64,000 bases of DNA from Marinomonas rhizomae (GTDB lineage Bacteria > Pseudomonadota > Gammaproteobacteria > Pseudomonadales > Marinomonadaceae): positions 3,348,001-3,412,000 of the forward strand of contig NZ_CP073343.1 of NCBI RefSeq assembly GCF_024397855.1, written 5' to 3'. The notes below the pieces were generated by a model. That model did no database searches. It was not told the DNA's origin and saw only the letters and a list, made by a program, of their open reading frames with translations. Numbering within the stretch: position 1 is the first letter of the stretch; every line of letters starts with the position of its first letter. The position numbers and the translations under genes are program-made. Below, one piece after another: positions 28,998-38,225 of the stretch.

Positions 28998-29669
28998 TTA
29001 TAGTCCACTGGCATTTTCAAGCTGTTGAATATATTCATTTAATTCTTGAACCTGTGTCTCTAACTCAAGCACTCTTGCTTCTAGTTGCTGTGTATATGCA
29101 TCATTTTTATTAGAGATCACCGCACTGTTAGAATCTGTATTTAGCGGTTGTTCCGTTTCCGAACAGAAACACTCTTGATAACGCTGCTCACGCTTACCAG
29201 GCTCTCTTGGTAATTGACAGACATAAGGCCCACCTGTTTTAGCCTGCAAGGACTGTAAGGCCAATTCAACTTCATCACGAGACTGGAAGCTATGTAAACG
29301 CCCACTGCGTGAACGAAGCTCTCCCGGCGTTTGAGCGCCACGCACAAACATCAGACAAATAATAGCCGTTTCTGCTGGCGACAACTGCAAATCGGAAAAC
29401 TCCGTATTACAAAATCGGTGCTGATATTTGCTAACTCGACTATGAGAAGCATTAAGTTCAGTCACCAAACCACGAGCCAGCAACGCATCCAATGCGTCTT
29501 GCACTTCCATTTCAGATAGTTGAGTCACAGGCTCACGATTGGACTTTTGGTTACAGGCATTCACAAGGGCATTCAAACTAAGAGGATATTGATCGGGTGT
29601 GGTAATCTCTTTTTCCATAAGACAACCAATGACACGCATTTCGATAAAATTTACTTCGTGATAACTCAT
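28998..29669 (-). CDS. YceH-family DUF480 protein
   Basis: This 223-residue protein of the conserved DUF480/YceH family is built from two winged-helix-like domains (EMRVIGCLMEKEITTPDQYPLSLNALVNACNQKSNR at the N-terminus; AETAIICLMFVRGAQTPGELRSRSGRLHSF in the middle). It ends in a heptad-patterned coiled coil (about 190-220). The molecular role is not established for the family. A good AGGAAA ribosome binding site is present. It lies directly upstream in sequence of the sterol-desaturase-like gene, on the same strand. Confidence 0.85.
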   Translation of the reverse strand: MSYHEVNFIEMRVIGCLMEKEITTPDQYPLSLNALVNACNQKSNREPVTQLSEMEVQDALDALLARGLVTELNASHSRVSKYQHRFCNTEFSDLQLSPAETAIICLMFVRGAQTPGELRSRSGRLHSFQSRDEVELALQSLQAKTGGPYVCQLPREPGKREQRYQECFCSETEQPLNTDSNSAVISNKNDAYTQQLEARVLELETQVQELNEYIQQLENASGL

Positions 29670-29677
29670 AGTTTTTC

Positions 29678-30490
29678 CTAACTGCTTCTTCTATTCGTCT
29701 TTAACGAAGCCTTCTTATATAACTTAAAAGGCATCACCAATACTTCCTTTAACGATGTGGGTTGATACGTGACCGTATCGGGCATTCCAATTTTTAAATT
29801 TTCATCTCCCTGTAGTGCATCATTTCTTTTAGTCTTAAAAACCGTATCCCAAATACTTAGGAAAAAACCATAGTTACTGTTTGCTTCGACGTTCACTCTT
29901 GAGTGATGTATGCGATGCATATCTGGAGTGACAAACACCTTCTTAACCCATGTTTCGATACTAGCAGGCAATCTTGCATTAGTGTGGTTAAACATGGCAG
30001 ATGCATTCAATAAGATATCAAATACCAACACAGCCGCTACAGGGATCCCCAGCAACCAAACCGCTAAGGCCTTAATAAATAGAGACAATATAATTTCGAT
30101 GGGATGGAAGCGTACCGCTGAGCTCACATCTAATTCAGGATCAGAATGATGAACGCGATGAAAACGCCAAAAGAAAGAAACTCGATGAAATAATCTATGT
30201 TGCCAATAAATAAGGCAGTCTAGTAAGAAAACACTCAGCAATAAAACGATCCAATAAGGTAAATTTAATAACCCAAAAAGCCCAAAATTTTGGCTAAATA
30301 AAGCGACAACCGACAGTAACAAAGGCTGAACGATTCGAACGCTCATCGCGCCAACGACCAATAAAGAAAGGTTGTGAAGCCAACGTTGACGCCATTGCAA
30401 AAGCGCCCCTCTTGGCCAATTCCATTGCCAAAAAACCAGCAAGCTAAAGATCAGAACAAAAACACCTATACGAACAGTGAAATCTATCAT
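29678..30490 (-). CDS. fatty-acid hydroxylase/sterol desaturase superfamily protein
   Basis: This integral membrane di-iron protein has four hydrophobic stretches and the eight-histidine pattern of the superfamily: HRLFH (about 98-102), HRVHHSD (about 110-116), HTNARLP, and HRIHHSRVNVEANSNYGF near the C-terminus. Such enzymes hydroxylate or desaturate lipids using O2. The lipid acted on here cannot be predicted. Its stop precedes yceH by nine bases on the same strand, so the two are probably co-transcribed, with this gene first. Confidence 0.85.
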   Translation of the reverse strand: MIDFTVRIGVFVLIFSLLVFWQWNWPRGALLQWRQRWLHNLSLLVVGAMSVRIVQPLLLSVVALFSQNFGLFGLLNLPYWIVLLLSVFLLDCLIYWQHRLFHRVSFFWRFHRVHHSDPELDVSSAVRFHPIEIILSLFIKALAVWLLGIPVAAVLVFDILLNASAMFNHTNARLPASIETWVKKVFVTPDMHRIHHSRVNVEANSNYGFFLSIWDTVFKTKRNDALQGDENLKIGMPDTVTYQPTSLKEVLVMPFKLYKKASLKTNRRSS

Positions 30491-30549
30491 TTAGCAAATA
30501 ACCTGAATTAAAATCTTTTAAAATCAAAGTATAAAGGTTTCTTTTATAA

Positions 30550-30939
30550 TTAAATCAGTTCGAAAGGCTCTCGATGATTCATTAAAAAATGGACTTTAAT
30601 TTGCCCAAGAAGTTCCATAAAAACATTGAGATTGATGTCATCTAAACGATAAATAACAAGACAATCATCACCAAATTGAGCCTTTGGCAAACGACTCCGA
30701 AAAGAGTGTAAGACACTCAGATCAGAGAAATAGATACATAAATGATCAACACGCGCAGCAACACCGTATAACCAGCCTGCGTTCATCTTAAAATATGGAA
30801 TCCCTAAATCATTTACCAACTCAGCTTCAGGTGCCATCGATCTCATCATCTCGATAATTTTCAACAAATCCTCGCGCCTTGCTGGGGAAGCCTGTTGCAC
30901 ATATTGATTTACAAACTCATTCGACACGGACGTCAGCAT
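30550..30939 (-). CDS. DUF1801 (YdhG-like) small protein
   Basis: This small soluble protein is of the DUF1801 fold, also seen in iron-chaperone-like YdhG/frataxin-like proteins. VNQYVQQASPARREDLLKIIEMMRSMAPEAELVNDLGIPYFKMN followed by a beta-rich half matches the family. The ATG at 30939 has an excellent GAGGAGG ribosome binding site seven bases upstream. The longer open frame from 30996 does not. The length from this start is 129 aa. Function unknown. Confidence 0.7.
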   Translation of the reverse strand: MLTSVSNEFVNQYVQQASPARREDLLKIIEMMRSMAPEAELVNDLGIPYFKMNAGWLYGVAARVDHLCIYFSDLSVLHSFRSRLPKAQFGDDCLVIYRLDDINLNVFMELLGQIKVHFLMNHREPFELI

Positions 30940-31011
30940 AAGATCGCCTCCTCTTGATAAATAATAGAAAGAGCCCGACCTTACTGTCTTAATCAATGAT
31001 AACCGAATGAT

Positions 31012-32166
31012 TCACATGAAGTTGTGCTCTTTTAATGCCTCTTCAATGCGAGTCATAGCTTGATCGAGAATAGATTGGGGACATCCAAAGTTTAGGCGAA
31101 CATAGTTAGGATTACCAAAATCTTTACCATCAGAAACACCGACACCGGCATCCACAAAAAATTGGTAAGGATTATCAAGAGACAAAGCAGACACATCAAT
31201 CCAAGCAAGATAAGTTGCTTCTAAATGCACCATGTTAAGCGGCGTTGCTGCAATCCTTCTTGCTAATAGATCTCGATTACTTTTCAAGTACATTAATAGC
31301 TCATCGTGCCATTCCTGACCTTCATCATACGCTGCAGTGGCAGCCGTCAAACCTAGCATATTGGGTGACGGTATTAAGCCAGCTCTTTCTTGATTAAACG
31401 TTTGACGCAATTGGGCATTTTCAATCACAGCAAAAGCATAACCTAAGCCCGCAATATTAAACGTTTTACTTGGAGCCATTAAAGTAATGGTGCGATTCGC
31501 AGCGTCGCTGTTTAAGCCAGCAAACGGCACGTGAGGTAAATCATCCAAAATCAAATCGCAGTGTATTTCATCACTCACCACCACCAGATCGTACTTTTCT
31601 GCCAATGCATGAATGCTTAACAGCTCTTCTTTGGTATAGACGGTTCCACCTGGATTATGGGGATTACATAACAGAATCATCTTACTTTTAGGGTTGGCGC
31701 AAGCCGCTTCAAATTGCACCATATCAGGGAGCCAGCGACCATTTTGAATGACCATATCCACATTTAGTAAATCGCGTCCAGACAGCGCCGGTGCTTTGGT
31801 TAAATGGTAATAAACAGGTCCCGGCACAATGATGCCATCTCCCTCGTTTGAATAAACGCGAACACTTAAATGTAGTGCACAAACAAGACCCGGAAGATGA
31901 ACTAAATGGGCTGAAGAAACATTCCAACCATAGCGACTGGAAAGGTGGGACTGGATAGCTTTCACCAACGCTTTTGGTGTATATGTATAGCCAAACACAC
32001 CCTTATTAACCCTTTGATTTATAGCTTCTTTTATACAATTCGGTGAATCAAAATCCATGTCCGCCACCCACATAGGGATGACATTTTCAGGGTATTTTGA
32101 CCACTTATCACTGCTCATATCCGATCTATCTATCAGGGTATCAAATACCGAAAAGCCGACATCCAT
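31012..32166 (-). CDS. MalY/PatB-family PLP-dependent C-S lyase/aminotransferase
   Basis: This PLP enzyme of fold type I cleaves C-S bonds (cystathionine beta-lyase activity) in MalY/PatB relatives. It shows VIPMWVADMDF near the N-terminus, LLCNPHNPGGTVYTKEEL, VVSDEIHCDLIL with the PLP-ring aspartate, and the Schiff-base lysine in APSKTFNIAGL. The last 60 residues contain YVRLNFGCP with the carboxylate-binding arginine. The start is probably ATG at 32166 (MDVGFSVFD), with GGAG 11 bases upstream. A TTG five codons earlier is less likely. Confidence 0.88.
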   Translation of the reverse strand: MDVGFSVFDTLIDRSDMSSDKWSKYPENVIPMWVADMDFDSPNCIKEAINQRVNKGVFGYTYTPKALVKAIQSHLSSRYGWNVSSAHLVHLPGLVCALHLSVRVYSNEGDGIIVPGPVYYHLTKAPALSGRDLLNVDMVIQNGRWLPDMVQFEAACANPKSKMILLCNPHNPGGTVYTKEELLSIHALAEKYDLVVVSDEIHCDLILDDLPHVPFAGLNSDAANRTITLMAPSKTFNIAGLGYAFAVIENAQLRQTFNQERAGLIPSPNMLGLTAATAAYDEGQEWHDELLMYLKSNRDLLARRIAATPLNMVHLEATYLAWIDVSALSLDNPYQFFVDAGVGVSDGKDFGNPNYVRLNFGCPQSILDQAMTRIEEALKEHNFM

Positions 32167-32432
32167 TAAATAACACTCCAACCTTTAATTTAGCTTTATA
32201 ATTAACACTATCGCGCCTGAAAATTCCAGCCATAATAGCCAATAAGGGAAACGAAAAAGAGCAAGTCAAAATAGTACATTAAGTAAGATATGAGCACAAA
32301 AATACGCATTTTTTATCTTATACCGACAGAATATCTCTAAAAAAAAAGATAAAAAAAATTTAAAAGCCAATTAACCCTTTAAAATCATATGGTTAAATTA
32401 ATTAGAGAACTAAGTTTCCTAATTGTCAAGGG

Positions 32433-32462
32433 TTGACCTAAATTACACAATCAGCCTAGTAT
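32433..32462 (+). promoter_or_regulatory. candidate betI-choXWV promoter
   Basis: TTGACC (32433-32438), 18 bp and TAGTAT (32457-32462) resemble a sigma-70 promoter just upstream of the palindromic operator. Confidence 0.5.
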
Positions 32463-32469
32463 AGTTTTC

Positions 32470-32487
32470 ATTAAACGGCTGTTTAAT
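32470..32487. promoter_or_regulatory. candidate BetI operator
   Basis: The perfect palindrome ATTAAAC-GGCT-GTTTAAT lies between the -10 element and the betI ribosome binding site. Position and TetR-type symmetry suggest autoregulation by BetI, released by choline as known in other bacteria. Confidence 0.6.
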
Positions 32488-32502
32488 AAAAAAGGATCCA
32501 AA

Positions 32503-33090
32503 ATGCCAAAAGTTGGAATGCCCGAAATACGTAAACCTCAGCTCATCGAGGCCGCAATAAAAGCCATAGATAAATATGGTTTTGCAGGGGCAACAGTCAG
32601 TGTTATTGGTAAAAAAGCAGGCGTTTCTCCAGCCATCATCAACCACTACTTTGGTGGCAAAGATGGCTTGTACGAAGCAACAATGAGAAGCCTGATTAGT
32701 GAATTTTTTGAAGGTTTATCTCAAGAAGTCACAAAAGCGAAAAATAAATCGGCTAAACATAAAGTCATGGCTATAGTGAAAGCCAGCTTTAGCCAATCTC
32801 AAACACACCCCCAAGTCGTCAAAGCTTGGATGGGATTTTGGGCATCAGCCATGCACACGCCCTCTTTGTATCGACTACAGAATATCTATTCTAATCGTTT
32901 ACAAACATCGCTGGTGTGTGTGCTAAAAGAAGAATTTGAAATTACAAAAGCTCGTCGCATCGCACTTACTGTAGCTGCGCTTATAGACGGTATGTGGCTA
33001 CGCGGTTCATTAGCTGGCGGCATCAACAAACAAGAATCAGCTGGGCAAATACAAGATTATCTGGATCTCGTGTTTCAGGACCACATCTAA
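32503..33090 (+). CDS. betI: BetI, choline-responsive TetR-family repressor
   Basis: This repressor controls choline uptake and glycine-betaine synthesis genes. At 195 aa it has exactly the length of E. coli BetI and shares its N-terminus (MPKVGMPEIRKPQLIEAAI) and helix-turn-helix (GFAGATVSVIGKKAGVSPAIINHYFGGKDGLYEATM). The C-terminal ligand domain has VKAWMGFWASAMHTPSLYRLQNIYSNRL, typical of BetI. It is followed after 150 bp by the choXWV transporter. The betA/betB oxidation genes are not in the window. Confidence 0.93.
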   Translation: MPKVGMPEIRKPQLIEAAIKAIDKYGFAGATVSVIGKKAGVSPAIINHYFGGKDGLYEATMRSLISEFFEGLSQEVTKAKNKSAKHKVMAIVKASFSQSQTHPQVVKAWMGFWASAMHTPSLYRLQNIYSNRLQTSLVCVLKEEFEITKARRIALTVAALIDGMWLRGSLAGGINKQESAGQIQDYLDLVFQDHI

Positions 33091-33241
33091 ACACACCAGT
33101 GCACAGCTTTTTTCATCATACATATTGTTTTAGGCAGCCTACAAAACACGCTGTCCATGTTTTAGGAGTTCACTTTCAGTGCCTGTGTTCGGCACTGTAT
33201 TCGCTCATTGATTTTGAGTTCAATAGAAAGAGGGTAAGGGT

Positions 33242-34177
33242 ATGTTAAATAAGACAAAAAAGACCGCAATAGCTATAAGTATGGCAAGTGTATCGGGACT
33301 AACCATGGCGGCAGATTGCTCTACCGTTCGCTTTTCCGATGTGGGTTGGACTGACATTACGGCCACCACAGCAGTAACCAGTGAAATCGTCGAAGGCCTA
33401 GGCTACAAAACCAAAACACAATTGCTATCTGTTCCTGTTACTTACACTTCGCTAGCAAATGGCGACATAGATGTCTTTCTTGGCAACTGGATGCCAACGA
33501 TGCAGGCTGACATCGAACCTTACCTAAAAGCAGGCACAGTTGAAGACCTTGGGGCAAACCTTGTTGGTGCCAAATACACTCTAGCGGTTAGCAAAGACGC
33601 TTTTGACGCTGGCGTGACAGACTTCTCCGATATTGCCAAACACCGTAAAGAATTCTCAGGCCGCATTTACGGTATCGAACCTGGCAATGACGGCAACCGC
33701 ATCATCCAAGATATGATCGACACTAATGCCTTTGATCTTGGCAATTTCCAGTTAGTTGAATCCAGCGAAGCTGGCATGCTATCTCAAGTTAGCCGCAACA
33801 CCCGTCGTAACAAATGGATCGCTTTCCTAGGCTGGGCTCCGCACCCAATGAACGCCAACTTTAAAATGGAATACCTTTCTGGCGGAGACGATTACTTCGG
33901 CCCGAACTATGGTGGTGCTGACGTTCACACCAACGTTCGTAAAGGCTACATCCAACAATGCCCTAACGTTGGCAAGCTCATCACAAATCTAAAATTCTCT
34001 TTGCCGATGGAAAACCAAATCATGGGCGCTATTCTTGATGATGGTAAAAAACCGAACATCGCCGCAAAAGAATGGTTAAAAGCAAACCCTGAAGTTTTAG
34101 ACGCTTGGCTTAAAGGTGTAACAACAAAATCTGGTGATAATGGCTTGAACGCCGTGAAATCTCACCTAGGTCTGTAA
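33242..34177 (+). CDS. choX: choline ABC transporter substrate-binding protein ChoX
   Basis: This periplasmic binding protein takes choline to the ChoWV permease. The signal peptide (residues 1-23, ending TMAA before DCSTVRFSDVGWTDI) is clear. Aromatic-box residues expected for quaternary amines are present in FSDVGWTD, FLGNWMPT and AFLGWAPHPMN. The length of 311 aa fits ChoX. It starts with a strong purine-rich ribosome binding site. A stable hairpin follows before choW, as often seen where the binding protein is made in excess. Confidence 0.92.
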   Translation: MLNKTKKTAIAISMASVSGLTMAADCSTVRFSDVGWTDITATTAVTSEIVEGLGYKTKTQLLSVPVTYTSLANGDIDVFLGNWMPTMQADIEPYLKAGTVEDLGANLVGAKYTLAVSKDAFDAGVTDFSDIAKHRKEFSGRIYGIEPGNDGNRIIQDMIDTNAFDLGNFQLVESSEAGMLSQVSRNTRRNKWIAFLGWAPHPMNANFKMEYLSGGDDYFGPNYGGADVHTNVRKGYIQQCPNVGKLITNLKFSLPMENQIMGAILDDGKKPNIAAKEWLKANPEVLDAWLKGVTTKSGDNGLNAVKSHLGL

Positions 34178-34197
34178 TACCTCACTGCACACCACGA

Positions 34198-34225
34198 CCC
34201 CCTTAACGACACACCGTTAAGGGGG
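34198..34225 (+). promoter_or_regulatory. intercistronic hairpin between choX and choW
   Basis: A perfect 10-bp stem, CCCCCTTAAC (34198-34207) and GTTAAGGGGG (34216-34225), has an 8-nt loop and no T-run. It probably protects the choX 3' end from nucleases or partly attenuates, lowering choWV relative to choX. Confidence 0.65.
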
Positions 34226-34254
34226 TGTCATTAAACTATCGGGAGAACACATAT

Positions 34255-35100
34255 ATGAATTGGCTGACGGATAATAAGATCCCTCTTGGCGCTTGGATGG
34301 AACACTTTGTCGACTGGCTGGTTACTGCAGCTTCCGTGTTTTTTGATCTGGTCTCCATAACCTTAGAAACCATGATTGTCACCATGGTCGACGCGATTGA
34401 CTCACTTCACCCATTCGCGGTTATTGCCATCATTTTAGTGGGAGTTTGGTTTCTTCATCGCAGTATTGGCTTACTGATTTTTATTACCTTGTCTCTATTG
34501 CTAATCATCAACATGGGCTATTGGGTCGAAACTATTCAAACTCTGGTCCTTGTCGTCTCTGCAACCGCAATTAGCGTATTAATTGGTGTACCTATTGGCA
34601 TTGCAGCCGCTCATAGACCTTGGCTATACACAACATTACGTCCGATTTTGGATTTAATGCAGACCATTCCAACCTTTGTTTATCTTATTCCAACCCTTAT
34701 TTTATTCGGCTTGGGCTATGTTCCAGGTTTGATATCGACCATTATTTTCGCCATTGCCGCACCAATTCGCCTAACTTATCTAGGGGTTAGCAAGGTGCCC
34801 AGTGAACTGATCGAAGCGGGCTTAGCCTTCGGTTGTACAAAATCAAAACTGCTGTACAAAGTTGAGCTGCCAGCGGCCATGCCAAATATCATGGCCGGCG
34901 TAACACAATGTATTATGTTGTCTTTATCCATGGTGGTTGTCGCGGCTTTAGTCGGGGCAGATGGCTTAGGAAAACCGGTAATCAGAGCTCTAAACACGGT
35001 GAACATTTCCCAAGGGTTTGAAGCGGGTGTCGCCATTGTCTTGGTTGCCATCATGCTAGATCGTATTTGTAAATCACCATCATCTAAGAACGAGGGGTAA
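34255..35100 (+). CDS. choW: choline ABC transporter permease ChoW
   Basis: This inner-membrane permease of the ProW/OpuAB class has six or seven hydrophobic helices. The EAA-like coupling loop is VPSELIEAGLAFGCTKSKLLYKVELPAAMPNIMAG. The ATG at 34255 (MNWLTDNKIPLGAWME) has GGGAGA nine bases upstream and gives 281 aa; a reading from 34225 would overlap the hairpin. The stop is three bases from the choV start, indicating translational coupling. Confidence 0.92.
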   Translation: MNWLTDNKIPLGAWMEHFVDWLVTAASVFFDLVSITLETMIVTMVDAIDSLHPFAVIAIILVGVWFLHRSIGLLIFITLSLLLIINMGYWVETIQTLVLVVSATAISVLIGVPIGIAAAHRPWLYTTLRPILDLMQTIPTFVYLIPTLILFGLGYVPGLISTIIFAIAAPIRLTYLGVSKVPSELIEAGLAFGCTKSKLLYKVELPAAMPNIMAGVTQCIMLSLSMVVVAALVGADGLGKPVIRALNTVNISQGFEAGVAIVLVAIMLDRICKSPSSKNEG

Positions 35101-35103
35101 CTT

Positions 35104-36294
35104 ATGGCTGTTGTATCAATTGAAAACGTCGACATTGTTTTCGGCAACAATAAAGCAAAAACACTCCCTCTAATGGACAAAGGTCACACTCGCGACCAGA
35201 TTCTAGGCATGACTGGTGACGTTGTTGGTGTACAAAACGCCAACATCGAAGTCAACGAAGGCGAAATCTGTGTATTGATGGGACTGTCGGGATCAGGTAA
35301 ATCGACCCTACTACGCGCCGTCAATGGTTTAAATAAAATCGCCCGTGGTCGCTGCCTTGTAAGAGACGGTGACGATATGGTTGATATGGCGAAATGCGAT
35401 GAAGCGACCCTGCGTCACATGCGTACTCGCCGCGTATCTATGGTATTTCAAAGTTTTGCCTTAATGCCATGGCTAACCGTACTGGAAAATGTGGCTTTTG
35501 GATTAGAAATGCAAGGCATGCCAAAAGCGGAACGACTAAAAAAAGCACGCGAACAGTTAAAAATGGTGAGCTTAGAAAAATGGGCCGATAAAAAACCCGA
35601 TGAATTGTCAGGTGGTATGCGCCAGCGCGTTGGTTTGGCTAGAGCGTTTGTAATGGACACAGATGTGTTGTTAATGGATGAACCATTTTCTGCCCTTGAT
35701 CCACTAATTCGCTCTCAACTTCAAGACGAGCTAATCGAACTGCAAAGACGCTTAAATAAAACCATTATTTTCGTTAGTCACGATTTGGATGAAGCACTAA
35801 AAATCGGCACTAAGATTGCCATCATGGAATCCGCTCGAATCATTCAGGAAGACGCGCCTGAACAAATTGTTCTTAACCCAGCTACTGAATACGTGGAGAA
35901 GTTCGTTGCTCATACCAATCCTCTGAACGTGTTATGCGGCAACTCTTTAATGACACCATTAGCAGATTTAGCCGTGCAAGACGATCACGTTGTTATCAAT
36001 GATGACATTAAAATGGCTCTAGAGAATGGCAAAGTAGCTTCTATCCAAGGAGCAAACGGTGATATCCCAACCGCTCGTTGGACACCAGAAACCATCCTTG
36101 CCAACGTACCAGATAACACGGTTTTCATCGTGCCTGCCAACATTGCCATGCGCGATGCGGTCGAGATCCGCTACCACTCAAACCAATTTATGGTTTTGGA
36201 AGAAGCAGGTCAATGCATCGGTATACTCAACGATCATAATTTTTACCACGCCCTACTTGGTAAACACTTTGGACGCGAAGAAGTGGCAGCATAG
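35104..36294 (+). CDS. choV: choline ABC transporter ATP-binding protein ChoV
   Basis: This cytoplasmic ATPase of the choline importer is of the ProV/OpuAA class. It shows Walker A GLSGSGKSTLL, Q-loop VFQSFALMPW, the signature LSGGMRQRVGLARA and Walker B VLLMDEPFSALDP. The C-terminal third (from about residue 275) contains a degenerate CBS-like regulatory region, used in relatives to sense ionic strength. The ribosome binding site is GAGGGG. It is the last gene of betI-choXWV. Confidence 0.93.
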   Translation: MAVVSIENVDIVFGNNKAKTLPLMDKGHTRDQILGMTGDVVGVQNANIEVNEGEICVLMGLSGSGKSTLLRAVNGLNKIARGRCLVRDGDDMVDMAKCDEATLRHMRTRRVSMVFQSFALMPWLTVLENVAFGLEMQGMPKAERLKKAREQLKMVSLEKWADKKPDELSGGMRQRVGLARAFVMDTDVLLMDEPFSALDPLIRSQLQDELIELQRRLNKTIIFVSHDLDEALKIGTKIAIMESARIIQEDAPEQIVLNPATEYVEKFVAHTNPLNVLCGNSLMTPLADLAVQDDHVVINDDIKMALENGKVASIQGANGDIPTARWTPETILANVPDNTVFIVPANIAMRDAVEIRYHSNQFMVLEEAGQCIGILNDHNFYHALLGKHFGREEVAA

Positions 36295-36331
36295 CCCTTT
36301 AAACTAGATAAAATCAGGTTAAAACGCAGAT

Positions 36332-36368
36332 AAAAAAATGGCCAGATAAGAACATCTGGCCATTTTTA
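36332..36368. terminator. bidirectional terminator after choV
   Basis: AATGGCCAGAT (36337-36347) and ATCTGGCCATT (36354-36364) form a perfect 11-bp stem with A7 on one side and T-run on the other, serving choV and the convergent ligase gene. Confidence 0.85.
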
Positions 36369-36396
36369 TTTTGACTCTGTTATTCCACTAGATCCA

Positions 36397-37734
36397 TCAA
36401 ACATTCAACAGTAAGTGCTCTCGCTCCCACGAACTGATTACACGGTTAAAGGTTTCAAATTCGCTGCGTTTTACGCCCATATAAGCTTTCACAAAATGTT
36501 CGCCCATGATGTCACAAAGCGGTTGGCATTCTTCCAAGAGACGCAAACCTTCTTCAAGAGTCCGAGCTATTTCAACCTCTTCCGAAGGTGGCTTTTTCCC
36601 TTCCACAGGGGCTGTAGGGTGCAGCTTCTCTTTAATACCGAGATAGCCACAGGCCAGTGTCGCAGCGATACCCAAGTAGGGATTACAATCAGCTCCTGGG
36701 AAACGGTTTTCAATCCGCGTAGCTTCTGGTACGGAGAACGGAATACGCAAACCAGCAGTACGATTATCAAAGCCCCACTGCATATTTATTGGTGCCGCCA
36801 TGTCTGGTGAGAAACGACGATAAGAGTTAACGTTTGGCGCAAAAAAGCTAATCGCATTAGGCGTGTATTTTTGTAGTCCGCCCAAATAGTTATAAAACAG
36901 TTCACTTGGGCTGCCGTTATCATCAAACAAATTTTTGCCCGTTTTACTGTCCACCAAACTTTGGTGAATATGCATGGCACTGCCCGGCTCATGCTGCATT
37001 GGTTTAGCCATAAAGGTCGCATACATACCGTGTTTCATGGCAGCTTCGCGTAAAGTACGCTTAAAAACAAACACCTGATCGGCTAAGTCTAATGGATCGC
37101 CATGAATAAAGTTGATCTCCATCTGTGCCGCGCCAGATTCATGAATCAAGGTATCCACGTCCAAGCCTTGCGCTTCACAATAGCTGTAAAGCGTATCAAT
37201 CACTGGATTAAACTCATTTACCGCGTCAATACTATAGGAACGACGTGAGGTTTCCCGTTTACCCGAACGCCCTACAGCTGGCTTTAACTCATAATCTGGA
37301 TCGGTATTTGGGTCGATCAGATAGAATTCCACTTCTGGAGCAATCACCGGCGTGATGCCTTCTTTTGCATACAGAGCAAGAATATTTCGTAAGATTGTTC
37401 GGCTCGACAACGGATGCAGTTGGCCGCTTTTATCGTAACAATCATTAATGATTTGCGCCGTCGGCTCATCTGCCCAAGGCACTAAACGGAAAGTATTCGG
37501 GTCAGGATGAAGCTCCATATCTCGATCGCTTGCGTCCACCAGCTCGTAATGATTGTCAGCCCAATCACCAGTGACACTTTGCACAAGAATGGTTTCTGGG
37601 ATACGTCCGAACAACTCTGCCAAGAATTTATACGTTGGATAAAACTTGCCTCGAGCATTGCCCGTCATATCAGCCAACGTTGACTCAACTTCCGTAATTG
37701 AATGTTCTTTCAAAAAAGCTTCAAACTCTGTCAT
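36397..37734 (-). CDS. PuuA-like gamma-glutamyl-amine synthetase (glutamine synthetase family)
   Basis: This ATP-dependent ligase is of the glutamine-synthetase fold and closest in style to gamma-glutamylputrescine synthetase (PuuA/SpuI). Family features include TLADMTGNARGK, VIAPEVEFYLID, HESGAAQMEINF (Glu ligands), GSAMHIHQSL (metal/ATP loop) and NRFPGADCNPYLGIAATLACG. The length of 445 aa is normal. The ribosome binding site AGGTGGG is strong. The substrate amine is not certain, because no other puu gene is adjacent. Confidence 0.85.
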   Translation of the reverse strand: MTEFEAFLKEHSITEVESTLADMTGNARGKFYPTYKFLAELFGRIPETILVQSVTGDWADNHYELVDASDRDMELHPDPNTFRLVPWADEPTAQIINDCYDKSGQLHPLSSRTILRNILALYAKEGITPVIAPEVEFYLIDPNTDPDYELKPAVGRSGKRETSRRSYSIDAVNEFNPVIDTLYSYCEAQGLDVDTLIHESGAAQMEINFIHGDPLDLADQVFVFKRTLREAAMKHGMYATFMAKPMQHEPGSAMHIHQSLVDSKTGKNLFDDNGSPSELFYNYLGGLQKYTPNAISFFAPNVNSYRRFSPDMAAPINMQWGFDNRTAGLRIPFSVPEATRIENRFPGADCNPYLGIAATLACGYLGIKEKLHPTAPVEGKKPPSEEVEIARTLEEGLRLLEECQPLCDIMGEHFVKAYMGVKRSEFETFNRVISSWEREHLLLNV

Positions 37735-38225
37735 AACCCACCTTGTACTAACAGATTCCTTAATGAAAACAGCTAAAAATGCCTATTGTGGACACTGTTT
37801 CGTTGTTTACTAAACTTAATCTTAGTTTGGCTTTGAACATATTTTAGTTAATCCACTAAAGCAACTGCTTTTACCATATGCAACAAAATAAAACCGACCT
37901 CTAATTAAGCATCAAAAATACGAATACACCTCTTGAGCGAAGTTATAAATCAGGCACTTTTTGTGCATGTTTTAAAACTAACTGAGTCGAATAATGAAAC
38001 ACTGTATCCCCTAAAAAAACACCTTATTTCCTGAGGGGATTACTTCTAATCACCCGTAACGTCATAATTTATGGTCTATGATATGTTCTGATGTTAAAAA
38101 TACGAATTCACCACTTGCTGATCATTGCAATCAGGGGCTCAATCCGTATAGTCAGCCGAAATAATGATCAACCAGATCATGATGATTTTTATGTTTAATC
38201 ATTAGAGAACCCAAAAGGACACTAA
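37735..38225. other. divergent intergenic region ligase/MFS
   Basis: These 491 bp hold no coding frame with initiation signals. A small hairpin around GATTA-CTTC-TAATC (about 38039-38052) and the inverted repeat ATGATC-AACCA-GATCAT (38164-38180) directly before the MFS gene are the only structures seen. The second is placed like an operator. Confidence 0.5.
38164..38180. promoter_or_regulatory. candidate operator upstream of the MFS gene
   Basis: The perfect 6-bp arms ATGATC and GATCAT around a 5-bp centre sit 45 bp before the MFS start codon. The binding protein is unknown. Confidence 0.35.

Larger units (their letters stand above)
32167..32502. other. divergent intergenic region before betI
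   Basis: About 335 bp, AT-rich, separate the MalY-like gene and betI. The right end holds the betI promoter and operator listed separately. I see nothing else that can be named. Confidence 0.6.

Noticed and set aside
34198..34225. Hairpin between choX and choW as a full terminator
   Set aside because: No T-run follows the stem and the operon continues at once with a good ribosome binding site.
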